This document shows, piece by piece, positions 26,662-34,759 of a DNA stretch of 56,589 nt. The stretch spans positions 1 to 56,589 of the forward strand of contig JAEWKZ010000064.1 of NCBI GenBank assembly GCA_023393525.1. Direction: 5' to 3'. The position numbers were made by a program, and so were the translations under genes. Positions within the stretch are counted from its first letter, which is position 1. Each line of letters begins with the position of its first letter. Source of the stretch: Pseudomonadota bacterium. GTDB taxonomy: Bacteria; Desulfobacterota; Desulfovibrionia; Desulfovibrionales; Desulfomicrobiaceae. Under the pieces are notes generated by a model that did not search any database, was not told the DNA's origin, and worked only from the letters and a program-made list of their open reading frames with translations.

Positions 26662-27131
26662 AACCCAAGCTCCTCCGGTTTGAGCATGAACAGGCGGTCC
26701 AGATGCACCAGCCGGTCATAGAAATACACGTGCGCGGCCATGGCCAGCCAGACCAGATCCCGGAGCACGGTCCACCAGGAGATGGCCTCGCCCACGCTCT
26801 GGAAACAGCCGCAGCCGATGGGCGTATCCTGGATCATGGCCACCGTCACCGCCACCGTGAACATGGCCAGCATGGCTCCGATGAGCACGCTGGCGGCCCG
26901 CACCCGCACCCCGGCCAGCAGAAAGAGTCCGCTGACCAGCTCGAGCCAGGGCATGAACACGGCCAACGGGTTTATCAGCCAATGGGGCACAATAAGATAG
27001 CCGGCGATATTGTCCGCGAATTCAGCGGGAAAGTTGATCTTGTGCAGGCTGGCGTAGATGAATACCCCGGCCAGATAAAGGCGCAGGAGCAATGACAGGA
27101 GCGGATGCGTCAGAATGTCGCGGAACCTCAT
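26658..27131 (-). CDS. DoxX/MauE-type four-helix membrane protein
   Basis: The 157-residue protein has four predicted membrane helices. The first is 'LLSLLLRLYLAGVFIYASLH', and the DoxX 'LHKINFPAEFADNIAGYLIVP' segment follows. A 'CGCF' motif ('IGCGCFQSVGEAISWWTVLRD') near residue 105 is as in MauE/DoxX relatives. Family members move or process reducing equivalents or sulfur compounds in the membrane, for example with thioredoxin-like partners. The gene overlaps its neighbours on both sides by 4 bases (ATGA), so it is tightly coupled to the GAF/rhodanese-like protein and the lipoprotein. Confidence 0.82.
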   Translation of the reverse strand: MRFRDILTHPLLSLLLRLYLAGVFIYASLHKINFPAEFADNIAGYLIVPHWLINPLAVFMPWLELVSGLFLLAGVRVRAASVLIGAMLAMFTVAVTVAMIQDTPIGCGCFQSVGEAISWWTVLRDLVWLAMAAHVYFYDRLVHLDRLFMLKPEELGL

Positions 27132-28741
27132 TGCGAACCTCCATCCAGGGCCAGGGGCGGGACGTCCTTGACGATGTAGACCCGCTCATGGTCCCTGCCC
27201 AGAAATTTCGCGGCCACGATCTGGTCGTAGCGCCGGCTCACGCTGCGCCCGAAAACCACGATGGGCCGTTCGGGATCCTCCGCGCTCATTTGCATCATGT
27301 AGACCAGGTCGAAGAGCTGGGCGGGAACATTGACAGCCCGCGCGGCATGTTCGCGCTCGTAGAATTCCCGCGGGCGGGCATCGACGAGCAGGGCGTCTTC
27401 GGTATCGAGGAGGCTCAGGGCCTGATCCAGGGTGACGAAGGGAATTTCCGGTCCCGGCGGCTCGACCAGGACTATCCCGCGCGGGTTCTGCTCGTTGAAG
27501 GCCAGGGCCATGCCCAGGCTCAGGACGATGATGAGCAGGAAATCGACCAGGCGCACGCGGGCCAGGCTTTCCGCCTTGCTGTGCACGATGCCCGCGATGC
27601 GCCGCCCCGCCGCCTCGAGCATGCTGATCCGGTCCCGGGCGCGGGTCAGATCGTCTATGGTGCGGCGCAACTCCTCGTTTTGCCGCTCCAGGTCGTTGTT
27701 CAGGGACAGGATGGTGGCGAAGGAATCTGCGTTTTTGAGATGCAGGACGCCCTGGGAAACAAAGGCCTGCAAGAGTCCGTCCTCGGCGGGAAGCGACGCG
27801 CCCAGGCTCTCGCCCAAGAGCAGCACCCCGTACATGTTCTCGCGCAGCATGAAGAGATAGCCCTTGTCGGGCCTGAGCCCCAGTTCGATACCCTCAAGCC
27901 CCCGCAAATCGTCGATGGGTTCGGTCTGCAACGGTTGCAGGTGCTTTTCCCGGACACCGGCCAGGCATTGAAAAAAAAGCCGCTCCGTCTCCTGCTGCGA
28001 AAATTCGTTTTTTGCTTCCAACCCCTTGGAGCTCTCGAAAACGCATCCCGAGGCCCGGTCCTGCAAAAGCAAAAGCCCCCGGGGGCGGGCGAAATGGCCG
28101 AGCAGGGTCAGCAGAAACGTATCCATGACCTCGGGCAAATCCACGCGCAGGATTTCCCGGGAAAGATCGCCCAGGGCGCTCAGGTGGTAGATCTGGCGGT
28201 CCAGGGTGTCGTTTCGCTTGCTCAGTTCGGCATTGAGCAGTTCGACGCGGGCGGCGTAGAGGGAAAAACGCAGGCTGGTCTGGAAAAGAGTGCCAAGCCC
28301 GGCCACAAGCCGTCTGTCGTTCTCGTCGTAAGGCTGCCCGGTCAGGCTCTCTTCCAGGCCAAGCACCCCGTCCTGTCCGTCGTCCAGAGGACAGACCAGC
28401 AAGAGCTCGCATTTTCCGGGACAAAGATCGCCTTGCAGCGAAGGCACGAAGAAGGAGGACTTGCGCTCCTCGCCCAGCGCGTCGAGATGCTCGCGCAACA
28501 CCTGTGCGTATTCGGGGGTCAGGCTTTTGGAAAGGCTGGAGCGGGTCATGAGCTGAAACCCGTCCCGGCCCAGGATGGCCGCGAATCCGCCCCGAGCGCC
28601 TATGCCGCCCTGAGCCGAAAGCAAGAACGCTTCGAGGATCTTGTGAGGATACCGCGCGCCGCTCAGTTCCGCGGCCGTGTCGAACAGGATCTGGAACTGA
28701 TACCTGGCGCGGTCGGCGTCGCTGGCGTTTTGAAGCGTCAT
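27128..28741 (-). CDS. GAF-domain, membrane-anchored protein with C-terminal rhodanese-like domain lacking the catalytic Cys
   Basis: The 537-residue protein has, in order, a GAF-like domain (about 10-165), a coiled linker, a second GAF-like domain (about 200-345) and a coiled coil ('LNNDLERQNEELRRTIDDLT') near 350-390. One membrane helix follows ('VDFLLIIVLSLGMALAF', about 396-412), then a rhodanese-like domain (about 425-530: 'DALLVDARPREFYEREHAAR'). Where active rhodaneses have Cys in the loop after 'VVxC', this one reads 'IVVFGRSVSRR', with Gly at about 498, so sulfur transfer is unlikely. I infer a sensing or scaffold role. The neighbours are a periplasmic redoxin upstream and a DoxX/MauE-type protein downstream (4-base overlap). 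Confidence 0.75.
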   Translation of the reverse strand: MTLQNASDADRARYQFQILFDTAAELSGARYPHKILEAFLLSAQGGIGARGGFAAILGRDGFQLMTRSSLSKSLTPEYAQVLREHLDALGEERKSSFFVPSLQGDLCPGKCELLLVCPLDDGQDGVLGLEESLTGQPYDENDRRLVAGLGTLFQTSLRFSLYAARVELLNAELSKRNDTLDRQIYHLSALGDLSREILRVDLPEVMDTFLLTLLGHFARPRGLLLLQDRASGCVFESSKGLEAKNEFSQQETERLFFQCLAGVREKHLQPLQTEPIDDLRGLEGIELGLRPDKGYLFMLRENMYGVLLLGESLGASLPAEDGLLQAFVSQGVLHLKNADSFATILSLNNDLERQNEELRRTIDDLTRARDRISMLEAAGRRIAGIVHSKAESLARVRLVDFLLIIVLSLGMALAFNEQNPRGIVLVEPPGPEIPFVTLDQALSLLDTEDALLVDARPREFYEREHAARAVNVPAQLFDLVYMMQMSAEDPERPIVVFGRSVSRRYDQIVAAKFLGRDHERVYIVKDVPPLALDGGSQ

Positions 28742-28754
28742 CGCGGGCTTGGCC

Positions 28755-29294
28755 TCAGTCGAGCAGCGTCTTTATGTGCTGATAGAGCGCGTCGACATCG
28801 TCCACGACGCCCAAGTGATCGTAAACCACGCTCCCGTCCGGGCGGCAGACGATGGTGTAGGGGGTCAGCGGCTCGCCCAGGACCTTGTGCAGCGCGTATT
28901 CGGGATCGCTCAGGACCGGAAAAAGATACTGTCCGGTGCCCAGGAGCATCTTGACCTCGGCGTCGGTCCCCCCGGCCGCCAGCCCGAACATGGCCACCCG
29001 CCCCTTGAGCTTGCCCCGGTTCAGCCTGTTGAACAGCGTCTTGAACCCCGGTGACTGCTTCACGCATTGCGGACAATACACGCCGATGATCTCGATAAAA
29101 ACCAGATCGGCCTTGAGGTCGGCAAAGGTGAAGGTCGATTTCCCGGCGACCCCGAGCATTTCCTGGCCGGCGGGGTCGGCGGGAACGGGGAAAACCAGCT
29201 CCGGCATGGTCTCGCCCGTGACGGGCGGAGCGGCCTGGACGGTCCCGACGGCCAACAATACAAGAATAAGCGCCGTTCGAATCGCAACAATCAT
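28755..29294 (-). CDS. Periplasmic thioredoxin-like (TlpA/redoxin family) protein
   Basis: The 179-residue product has an N-terminal signal peptide (residues 1-21, 'ALILVLLAVGTVQA'). A redoxin/TlpA fold follows, with active-site motif 'CPQC' in 'IEIIGVYCPQCVKQSPGFKT' near residue 74 and the cis-Pro region 'LGEPLTPYTIVCRPDGSVVY' near residue 140. It should carry out thiol-disulfide exchange outside the cytoplasmic membrane. It is first in a group with the GAF/pseudo-rhodanese, DoxX-like and lipoprotein genes. Confidence 0.85.
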   Translation of the reverse strand: MIVAIRTALILVLLAVGTVQAAPPVTGETMPELVFPVPADPAGQEMLGVAGKSTFTFADLKADLVFIEIIGVYCPQCVKQSPGFKTLFNRLNRGKLKGRVAMFGLAAGGTDAEVKMLLGTGQYLFPVLSDPEYALHKVLGEPLTPYTIVCRPDGSVVYDHLGVVDDVDALYQHIKTLLD

Positions 29295-29326
29295 GAAAGC
29301 TCCTTGGCCCCGGGCCGGAAAAAAGA

Positions 29327-30040
29327 CTATGCGCAGGCCTGATCCAGGCTGTCGAAGATCTGGATCATGCGGGTCAGGCCGACGATGCCGAAAACCTTGC
29401 GGAAATTCTCGGAAAGGCCGGCCATGACGATTTCGATGCCGTCCTTTTCACTCTCCAGCACCAGTTGCGTCAAAATGGCGATCCCTGCCCCGTTGACGGA
29501 GGTGTTGGGATCGAAGTGCAGCACGATGCGCCGCACCTTGGCCGCCTGCGCCTTGGCGTAGGCCTCCCGCAGGTACGGCTCGCTGTGCGAGCTGACGCTG
29601 CCCTGGATCTCGATGACCAGCGCCCGGCCCTGGCTCCGCACGCTGACCTCGTTCTGCCGGCTCTTGGCCAGCTTGAGCCGCTCCCTGGCTCGCGAGAGCC
29701 CCTGTTCGAGGCTCTGACGCTGGATGGGCTTGTTGATGAAGTCGGCCGCGTCGAGGTTGAGGGCCTGGATGGCCAGATCCATGTCGCCGTGGCCGGTGAT
29801 GACGATGACCTCCGTGGCCGGCGAGCGCTTCTTGATCTGTTGCAGAACCTCAATCCCGTCCATGCCGGGCATCTTGATGTCGGTCAGGACGATGTCGGGC
29901 TTTTCCCTGTCGAAAACTTCAAGCCCCTCTTCTCCGGATTCCGCCGTGAGGATGTCGAATCCGTACACGTCCAGAAAAAGCCGGAACATTTTAAGCGTTG
30001 CCTTCTCGTCATCGATGACCAGGATTTTTTCTTGCGTCAT
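29327..30040 (-). CDS. Response regulator: receiver domain fused to a STAS-like domain
   Basis: The 237-residue protein has a receiver domain at 1-120, with acidic pair D10/D11, phosphorylation site D54 ('IVLTDIKMPGMDG') and K104 ('INKP'). The C-terminal ~100 residues look like a STAS (anti-sigma antagonist) domain: 'NEVSVRSQGRALVIEIQGSV' and 'NTSVNGAGIAILTQLVLESE', then 'VMAGLSENFRKVFGIVGL'. At the usual phospho-Ser site the sequence has Asn, so classical STAS phosphorylation is doubtful. It has no DNA-binding domain and so probably acts by protein contact. It overlaps the kinase gene by 4 bases. Confidence 0.85.
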   Translation of the reverse strand: MTQEKILVIDDEKATLKMFRLFLDVYGFDILTAESGEEGLEVFDREKPDIVLTDIKMPGMDGIEVLQQIKKRSPATEVIVITGHGDMDLAIQALNLDAADFINKPIQRQSLEQGLSRARERLKLAKSRQNEVSVRSQGRALVIEIQGSVSSHSEPYLREAYAKAQAAKVRRIVLHFDPNTSVNGAGIAILTQLVLESEKDGIEIVMAGLSENFRKVFGIVGLTRMIQIFDSLDQACA

Positions 30041-32091
30041 TGAGATATCTCGCTGGGTTGGGCCGGGTTTTGATCGACCCGGCTGGCGTGGTGTTCGATG
30101 GTCGGGTGACTTTCAGCTGTCGGGAAACTCAGGATGAATGTTGTCCCCTCACCCGGTTGGCTGTCAATAGTAATGGTTCCGCCATAGTCGCGCACGATGC
30201 CGTAGGTTATGGCCAGGCCGAGCCCCATGCCCTTGCCGGTCTGCTTGGTGGTGAAAAAAGGCTCGAATATCTTGTTGCGGACCGAATCGGCAATGCCGGG
30301 GCCGTTGTCCGCGAAGGAAGCGAAAACGCGACCGTCCTTGGCGTAGGTGCGCACCAGGATGTCGCCCCACATGCCGGGCTCGGTCTCCATCTTCTCCTGG
30401 ATGGCGTCGCGGGCGTTGTTGAGCAGGTTGAAGAAGACCTGCTGCAAGCGGTTGTTGTGTCCCTTGATGAACGGCAGCCCCTCTCCCAGTTCGAGCCGGA
30501 TGGTGATGCGCTGGATGGAGAACTGGCGGCCGATGATGGACAGCACCCCGCGGATGGGCTCGTTCATGTCCACCCTCTCCATGACCAGGCCGGACTTCTT
30601 GCCGAAGGCGCGCAGGTTGTTGATGATGTCCGTGGCCCGGTCCACCTGCTGGCTGATCTCCGTGGCCATGTCCCGGATCTGGGTTTCGGTCACCTGCCGA
30701 TTCTGCTCGATGAGCAGGTTCAGGTACTCGCTGCCCATCTTGATGGCGTTCAGGGGCTGGTTGATCTCGTGGGCGATGCCCGCGCTCATTTCGCCCAGGG
30801 TCTTCATCTTGGCCGCCTGCACGAGCTGCGCGTCCTTCTCCATCATCTCGGTGATGTCGGTCACGGCCACGATCATGGCGTGGGTCCCCCCGTAGCTGAT
30901 GGGACAGGCGTGCATGTTGACGTAAAAGGGGCGCTCGCCCTTTTTGTAGTGCAGCACCTTCGGATAGTACACGCAGCCGCTGTTGGTGATCGCCTCGTTC
31001 AGGGAAGTCAGGCATTCCCGGACCTGGTCGTGGCCCAGGACCATGAAGGACAGGCCCAGCAGTTCGCCCTTGGAATACTCGTACAGCTCCTCGGCCCGGG
31101 GGTTGGCGTCGAGGATCAGGTCCGTGTTGCAGTCCACGACAAAGATGGGGTCGGGACCGGAATCGAAGAGGGAGCGGTACTTCATCTCCGATTCCTGCAG
31201 GCGCTTGCGGTACAGGCGGATGGACCAGACCATGCTCATGAACGAGTCGGCGAGCTGGATGACCTCGTCACCCTCGCGCTTGCGATAGAAGAGACAGGTG
31301 GCGCAGACCTGACCGGTCTTGCCTTCGGCCTTGCGGGATTTGCGACCCTGCTCGTCGAAATGCCAGCAGGGCATGTTGGTGTCCTTGTAGGCCGGACAGT
31401 TGGTCACCGCCCAGTCGAGGCCCTCGCCCAGATCGAGGTGGACATCGAAATTGCCCCGGCTCAGTTCGTCGGAGATGGAGGTCAGCCGGGCGATGGGACT
31501 GGTGATGTAGCGCGAGATGCGGTGGCTGACGTAGAAAATGATGATGATGACCGCCGAGATGAACCCCAGGAACATGAACCGAAGCTTGGACACGAGCTTG
31601 TCGATGTGCTCCTTGCTCAGGCCCACATGCACCGTGCCGATGTGGTACAGGCCCTCGTTCATGGAGACCGCGATGTCGTAGGAGGTCTGATCGCCCACGC
31701 CGACCAGGCGCACGCTGTGCATGTTCCCTTCGAGCACCGGATTGGCGGTGCTCAGGGGAGCGGGAAAAGGCACCGTGAAGGTGTGGGAAAGGACCTGTTC
31801 GCTGCGGTCGAGCACAAAGATGTAGTTGATCATGTGCTGGCGTTCCCGCAAGCGCGCCTCCTCGAAAAGCAGGCTGAGCAGCTCCGAATAGTTCTTGTCG
31901 AGCACGAACCCGCCGCCGCGTTCGGCGATGGAGTGGGCCACGGCCACGCCGCGCAGCTCCAGTTCCTTGGTCAGCCCCGAGATGAGAATCCAGCGGGCCA
32001 GGAGGGCGATGGTCACGCTGATGATCAGGATGACGGCCAGGATGGAGACGAAGATCTTGTTCTTGAGCGAGATGCGTGCGTAGGGTTTCAT
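30037..32091 (-). CDS. Membrane sensor histidine kinase with Cys4 insert in its HAMP region and a PAS domain
   Basis: The 684-residue kinase has membrane helices at about 13-35 and 170-190 flanking a periplasmic sensor region. The HAMP region starts at about 191, but its two helices ('SPIARLTSISDELSRGNFDV' and 'GDEVIQLADSFMSMVWSI') are split by about 60 residues containing C232, C242, C263 and C266 ('NCPAYKDTNMPCW', 'CATCLFY'). A PAS domain (about 300-415) follows, then HisKA with H441 ('AGIAHEINQPLNAIKMG') and HATPase motifs ('DNGPGIADSV', 'GKGMGLGLAITYGI'). The Cys set may bind zinc or an Fe-S cluster; that is inference. It sits between a binding lipoprotein and a receiver-STAS protein, with 4-base overlaps. 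Confidence 0.9.
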   Translation of the reverse strand: MKPYARISLKNKIFVSILAVILIISVTIALLARWILISGLTKELELRGVAVAHSIAERGGGFVLDKNYSELLSLLFEEARLRERQHMINYIFVLDRSEQVLSHTFTVPFPAPLSTANPVLEGNMHSVRLVGVGDQTSYDIAVSMNEGLYHIGTVHVGLSKEHIDKLVSKLRFMFLGFISAVIIIIFYVSHRISRYITSPIARLTSISDELSRGNFDVHLDLGEGLDWAVTNCPAYKDTNMPCWHFDEQGRKSRKAEGKTGQVCATCLFYRKREGDEVIQLADSFMSMVWSIRLYRKRLQESEMKYRSLFDSGPDPIFVVDCNTDLILDANPRAEELYEYSKGELLGLSFMVLGHDQVRECLTSLNEAITNSGCVYYPKVLHYKKGERPFYVNMHACPISYGGTHAMIVAVTDITEMMEKDAQLVQAAKMKTLGEMSAGIAHEINQPLNAIKMGSEYLNLLIEQNRQVTETQIRDMATEISQQVDRATDIINNLRAFGKKSGLVMERVDMNEPIRGVLSIIGRQFSIQRITIRLELGEGLPFIKGHNNRLQQVFFNLLNNARDAIQEKMETEPGMWGDILVRTYAKDGRVFASFADNGPGIADSVRNKIFEPFFTTKQTGKGMGLGLAITYGIVRDYGGTITIDSQPGEGTTFILSFPTAESHPTIEHHASRVDQNPAQPSEISQ

Positions 32092-33314
32092 TGCCGCCCC
32101 TCCCGCACCAGTTGCGCCCAGTCGTCAAGCAGCACGAAACGGCCCTCCTGCAAGCGGGTGAAATAGACCTTGTCCATGCCCTGATGGTCCTGCGGGCCGA
32201 AGGTGAGCCTGACATCCCCGCCCAGGGAAAAATCCGTCATGGAAATGATGGCTTCCAGAAACGACTTGCGGGTCAGATTGCGCCCTGCCCGCCGCAGCCC
32301 TTCGACGAGAACCTTGGCGTTGATGTAGCCCTCGAAGCCGACGAAATTGGGTTCTTCGCCGGGATAGTATTTTTCCAGCAGACGGGTGAATTCCTCGGCG
32401 CTCTCGGCCACCGTGCCGTCCCGGCCGATGGGCGGCGGCACGACCTGGGACATGATCACGTCCACGCTGTTTGTTTCCGATTGCAGGAGATTGCGCGACA
32501 GCTCCTTGGCGCCGACAAAAGAAACCATGTAAAAAATGGGAGAATAGTCTTTCTCGAGGGACTTGCGGATGAAATTCGCGCACGGGTCCGAGGTGCCGAT
32601 CATGACCACGGCCTCGGCCCCCGACTCGCGGATGCGCTCCAGGCCTTCGGTTATGTCGTGCGTGCCGCGCACGTAGCTTCCCCTGGCCACGGGTTCCAGG
32701 CCGAAACGCTTCAGGGCCAGCTCGGTGCCGGTCAACCCGTCGAAGCCGAAGGCGTCATATTGGTAGAAGACCGCGATGCGGGTCAGCTTGAGGTCCTGCA
32801 CCAGATGCTCCACCACTGCGCTCGTCTCCTGATAGTAGGATGCCCGGACATTGATCAGATACGGCATGAAGGGCTCGCGCAGGGCGTTGGCGCCCGTGAA
32901 CATGCCCAGGAGAGGCACCTGCGCCTCTTCAACCAGGGGCAGTATTTTGACCGCGGTCGGAGTCCCGACATAGCAGAACAGGCCAAAGACCTGATCCTCG
33001 ATCAAAAAGCGCTGGGTGTTGTCCAGACATTTGGGGGGGTCGTAGGAATCGTCGCGGGTAATGACCCGCACGGTGCGGCCATGCACCCCGCCCTGCTCAT
33101 TGACATGACGCAGATAGCTCATGGCTCCGCGCAGCGTCTCCTGGCCAAGGTAACCGGCGTGGCCCTGCAAGGCCAGCGAAGAGCCGAAAGTGACCTCGGT
33201 GTCGGTCACGCCGAGTCCGACGGGGGCCAGAGGTATCTGAACCTCCGCGTCCTGGCAGGACGCCAGACCAAACACGCAAACCACCAGAAGAAGAATCCGC
33301 AAGCCTGCTCGCAC
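32088..33314 (-). CDS. Periplasmic-binding lipoprotein (Peripla_BP_6 / LivK-like), likely sensor partner of the kinase
   Basis: The 408-residue product has a lipoprotein signal ('LLLVVCVFGLASC', Cys at about residue 20). Its type I binding-protein fold shows 'FGSSLALQGHAGYLGQETLR' and 'NEQGGVHGRTVRVITRDDSY' near residue 72, 'EAVVMIGTSDPCANFIRKSL', and 'EPNFVGFEGYINAKVLVEGL'. No permease or ATPase gene lies near it, while its 3' end overlaps the kinase gene by 4 bases. I infer that it presents a ligand to the kinase rather than feeding a transporter. The ligand is unknown; LivK-like proteins bind amino acids, amides or small organic acids. Confidence 0.85.
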   Translation of the reverse strand: MRAGLRILLLVVCVFGLASCQDAEVQIPLAPVGLGVTDTEVTFGSSLALQGHAGYLGQETLRGAMSYLRHVNEQGGVHGRTVRVITRDDSYDPPKCLDNTQRFLIEDQVFGLFCYVGTPTAVKILPLVEEAQVPLLGMFTGANALREPFMPYLINVRASYYQETSAVVEHLVQDLKLTRIAVFYQYDAFGFDGLTGTELALKRFGLEPVARGSYVRGTHDITEGLERIRESGAEAVVMIGTSDPCANFIRKSLEKDYSPIFYMVSFVGAKELSRNLLQSETNSVDVIMSQVVPPPIGRDGTVAESAEEFTRLLEKYYPGEEPNFVGFEGYINAKVLVEGLRRAGRNLTRKSFLEAIISMTDFSLGGDVRLTFGPQDHQGMDKVYFTRLQEGRFVLLDDWAQLVREGRQ

Positions 33315-33572
33315 ACCAGCCTCCTTGATAACCGTTCATACCCATGTGCTCAGTAGCTAAAAAAACATTTGTTCGCTACTTCAAACTCCGAGGCTTGCTC
33401 TTGAAAGACAAGGGCAGTATCCTGTGCAAAAATCTGAGTTTGAACCCCAAGGCAAGAAGGTATTATGTCTTTTCTGACAGAATATAACTCAGACATACCT
33501 TGCTTAAATGAGATCTCGCAAAAAATGCAGACAAAAGCTATTACTCACATTTTTGCATAGGAAATTTAATAA
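33315..33572. other. AT-rich divergent intergenic region
   Basis: These 258 bases separate the binding-lipoprotein operon (minus) from the transposase-like gene (plus) and must hold both promoters. They are distinctly AT-rich against the neighbourhood, as are the first ~80 bases of the transposase-like gene. I find no terminal inverted repeat matching the far side of that gene and no further coding sequence. Confidence 0.4.
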
Positions 33573-34433
33573 ATGAATTTTCAAGAATATGAAAAAATTA
33601 TAAAAAATGAAAATTCAGCAAAAAAATTTTTGCTGCAATTTTGCTGGAAAAACCATCAGCGTTTTTGCCCCAAATGCCGCAGCCGGAAACTCTATTCCCT
33701 GCAGGGAGGAAAACGCCGCTGCTCCCGCTGCTCGTACACCTTTCACGACTTCAGCCTGCGCTACATCAACAACGGCAATCTTTCCGCCCGGCAATGGCTG
33801 CGCCTCATAAAACTCTTCGAACTCGAAGTGCCCACGGGCCGCATGGCGGAACAGATGGGCATCACCTACAACACGGCCTACAAGGCCGTGACCACCCTGC
33901 GCATGGCGATCCTGGCCCATTCGCTGGACGCCCGCCTGATCATGCGTTCCATCGAGGGGCTCGATTTCTCCAGGTCCGGCAAATTCCACCTGGACATGAG
34001 CACCAGGACGGGCGGGCGCATGCCGGTGTTCGGCATCGTGGAGCGAGGACCGCAGGTCTTTGCCGACCTCATTCCCGAACTGGACGCGGACAGCATCATC
34101 CATTTCAAGATGAATTTTCACCTGAAGACCGCAAGCCTGGGCAAGATCATCTACACCGACCGCTTCAAGCAGTACGCGGCCCTGCTGGTCGGGGGCAGCC
34201 AACTGTCCTCGACCTGCAACATCCGCCACAACGACAGGGGTCTCTACATAGACTCTTCCAAAGGCTTCTGGTCCTTTTCCAAAGACTGGTTCAGGCGTCT
34301 CAAAGGCATCTCCCCCCGGAACTTCCCCCTCTACATCAAGGAACTCGAATTCCGTTACAACCATAAAAACGAAGACATCTTTCCCATCCTGGCCCAGTAC
34401 CTCTGCGCCACGGTGCCAGACTTTGAGGATTAA
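33573..34433 (+). CDS. IS1595-like transposase-derived protein with altered catalytic residues
   Basis: The 286-residue protein has the ISXO2/IS1595 order. A zinc ribbon (C32-x2-C35 and C50-x2-C53) comes first, then a helix-turn-helix-like segment ('RMAEQMGITYNTAYKAVTTL') near 90-109 and an RNase-H-like domain ('MPVFGIVERGPQVFADLIPE', 'IIYTDRFKQY', 'FWSFSKDWFRRLKG', 'LEFRYNHKN'). Active relatives read 'xVDE', 'TDxxxxY' and 'IEGFWSxxK'. Here the first acidic pair is displaced, D196 is kept, and the third catalytic Glu is replaced by Lys230 ('SSKGFWS'). No inverted repeats flank it. I infer a domesticated, non-transposing DNA-binding protein. It lies just upstream of fdhA on the same strand, so a regulatory link is possible. 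Confidence 0.8.
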   Translation: MNFQEYEKIIKNENSAKKFLLQFCWKNHQRFCPKCRSRKLYSLQGGKRRCSRCSYTFHDFSLRYINNGNLSARQWLRLIKLFELEVPTGRMAEQMGITYNTAYKAVTTLRMAILAHSLDARLIMRSIEGLDFSRSGKFHLDMSTRTGGRMPVFGIVERGPQVFADLIPELDADSIIHFKMNFHLKTASLGKIIYTDRFKQYAALLVGGSQLSSTCNIRHNDRGLYIDSSKGFWSFSKDWFRRLKGISPRNFPLYIKELEFRYNHKNEDIFPILAQYLCATVPDFED

Positions 34434-34759
34434 CGAAGTTCTTGCGAAAGCTTCTTTTTTTCCTGCATAGACCAGATCATGAAAAAATCGGAAGACGTAT
34501 CGAAAACCACCACGCCATGCGCGCAGAAAAAACAGGTCCACCGGTCAGACTGCATGCTGCCCTTTTTCGGCCTTGGTTTTGATCTGCGCCCGGTAGCGTC
34601 CAGACGCATCCGTCTGCGCGTGGTTGAAAGCGGGGAATCCAGGCCAATACAGCCGCCTCGCCATGAGTACGCGCTTCCTGCGGGCCGATGGTTGCAGTTG
34701 CGCCTTGGCCGGGAAATTCGTGGTAGGTAAACACCAGAAACATTGTCAGGAGGATCTGC
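34434..34759 (+). other. Leader/intergenic region upstream of fdhA
   Basis: These 326 bases hold the presumed fdhA promoter and leader. A small palindrome CAGACG-CATC-CGTCTG lies near 34599-34614. An 83-codon open frame at 34479-34730 has no ribosome site and no recognisable sequence, so I do not call it. I found no convincing sigma-54 or sigma-70 promoter. The fdhA ribosome site (AGGAGG) is at its end. Confidence 0.45.

Noticed and set aside
33573..34433. An active, complete insertion sequence
   Set aside because: No terminal inverted repeats or target duplication found, and the third catalytic acidic residue is replaced by Lys.
34479..34730. An 83-codon open frame between the transposase-like gene and fdhA
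   Set aside because: There is no ribosome site and no recognisable or balanced protein sequence; the region is more likely leader and promoter.
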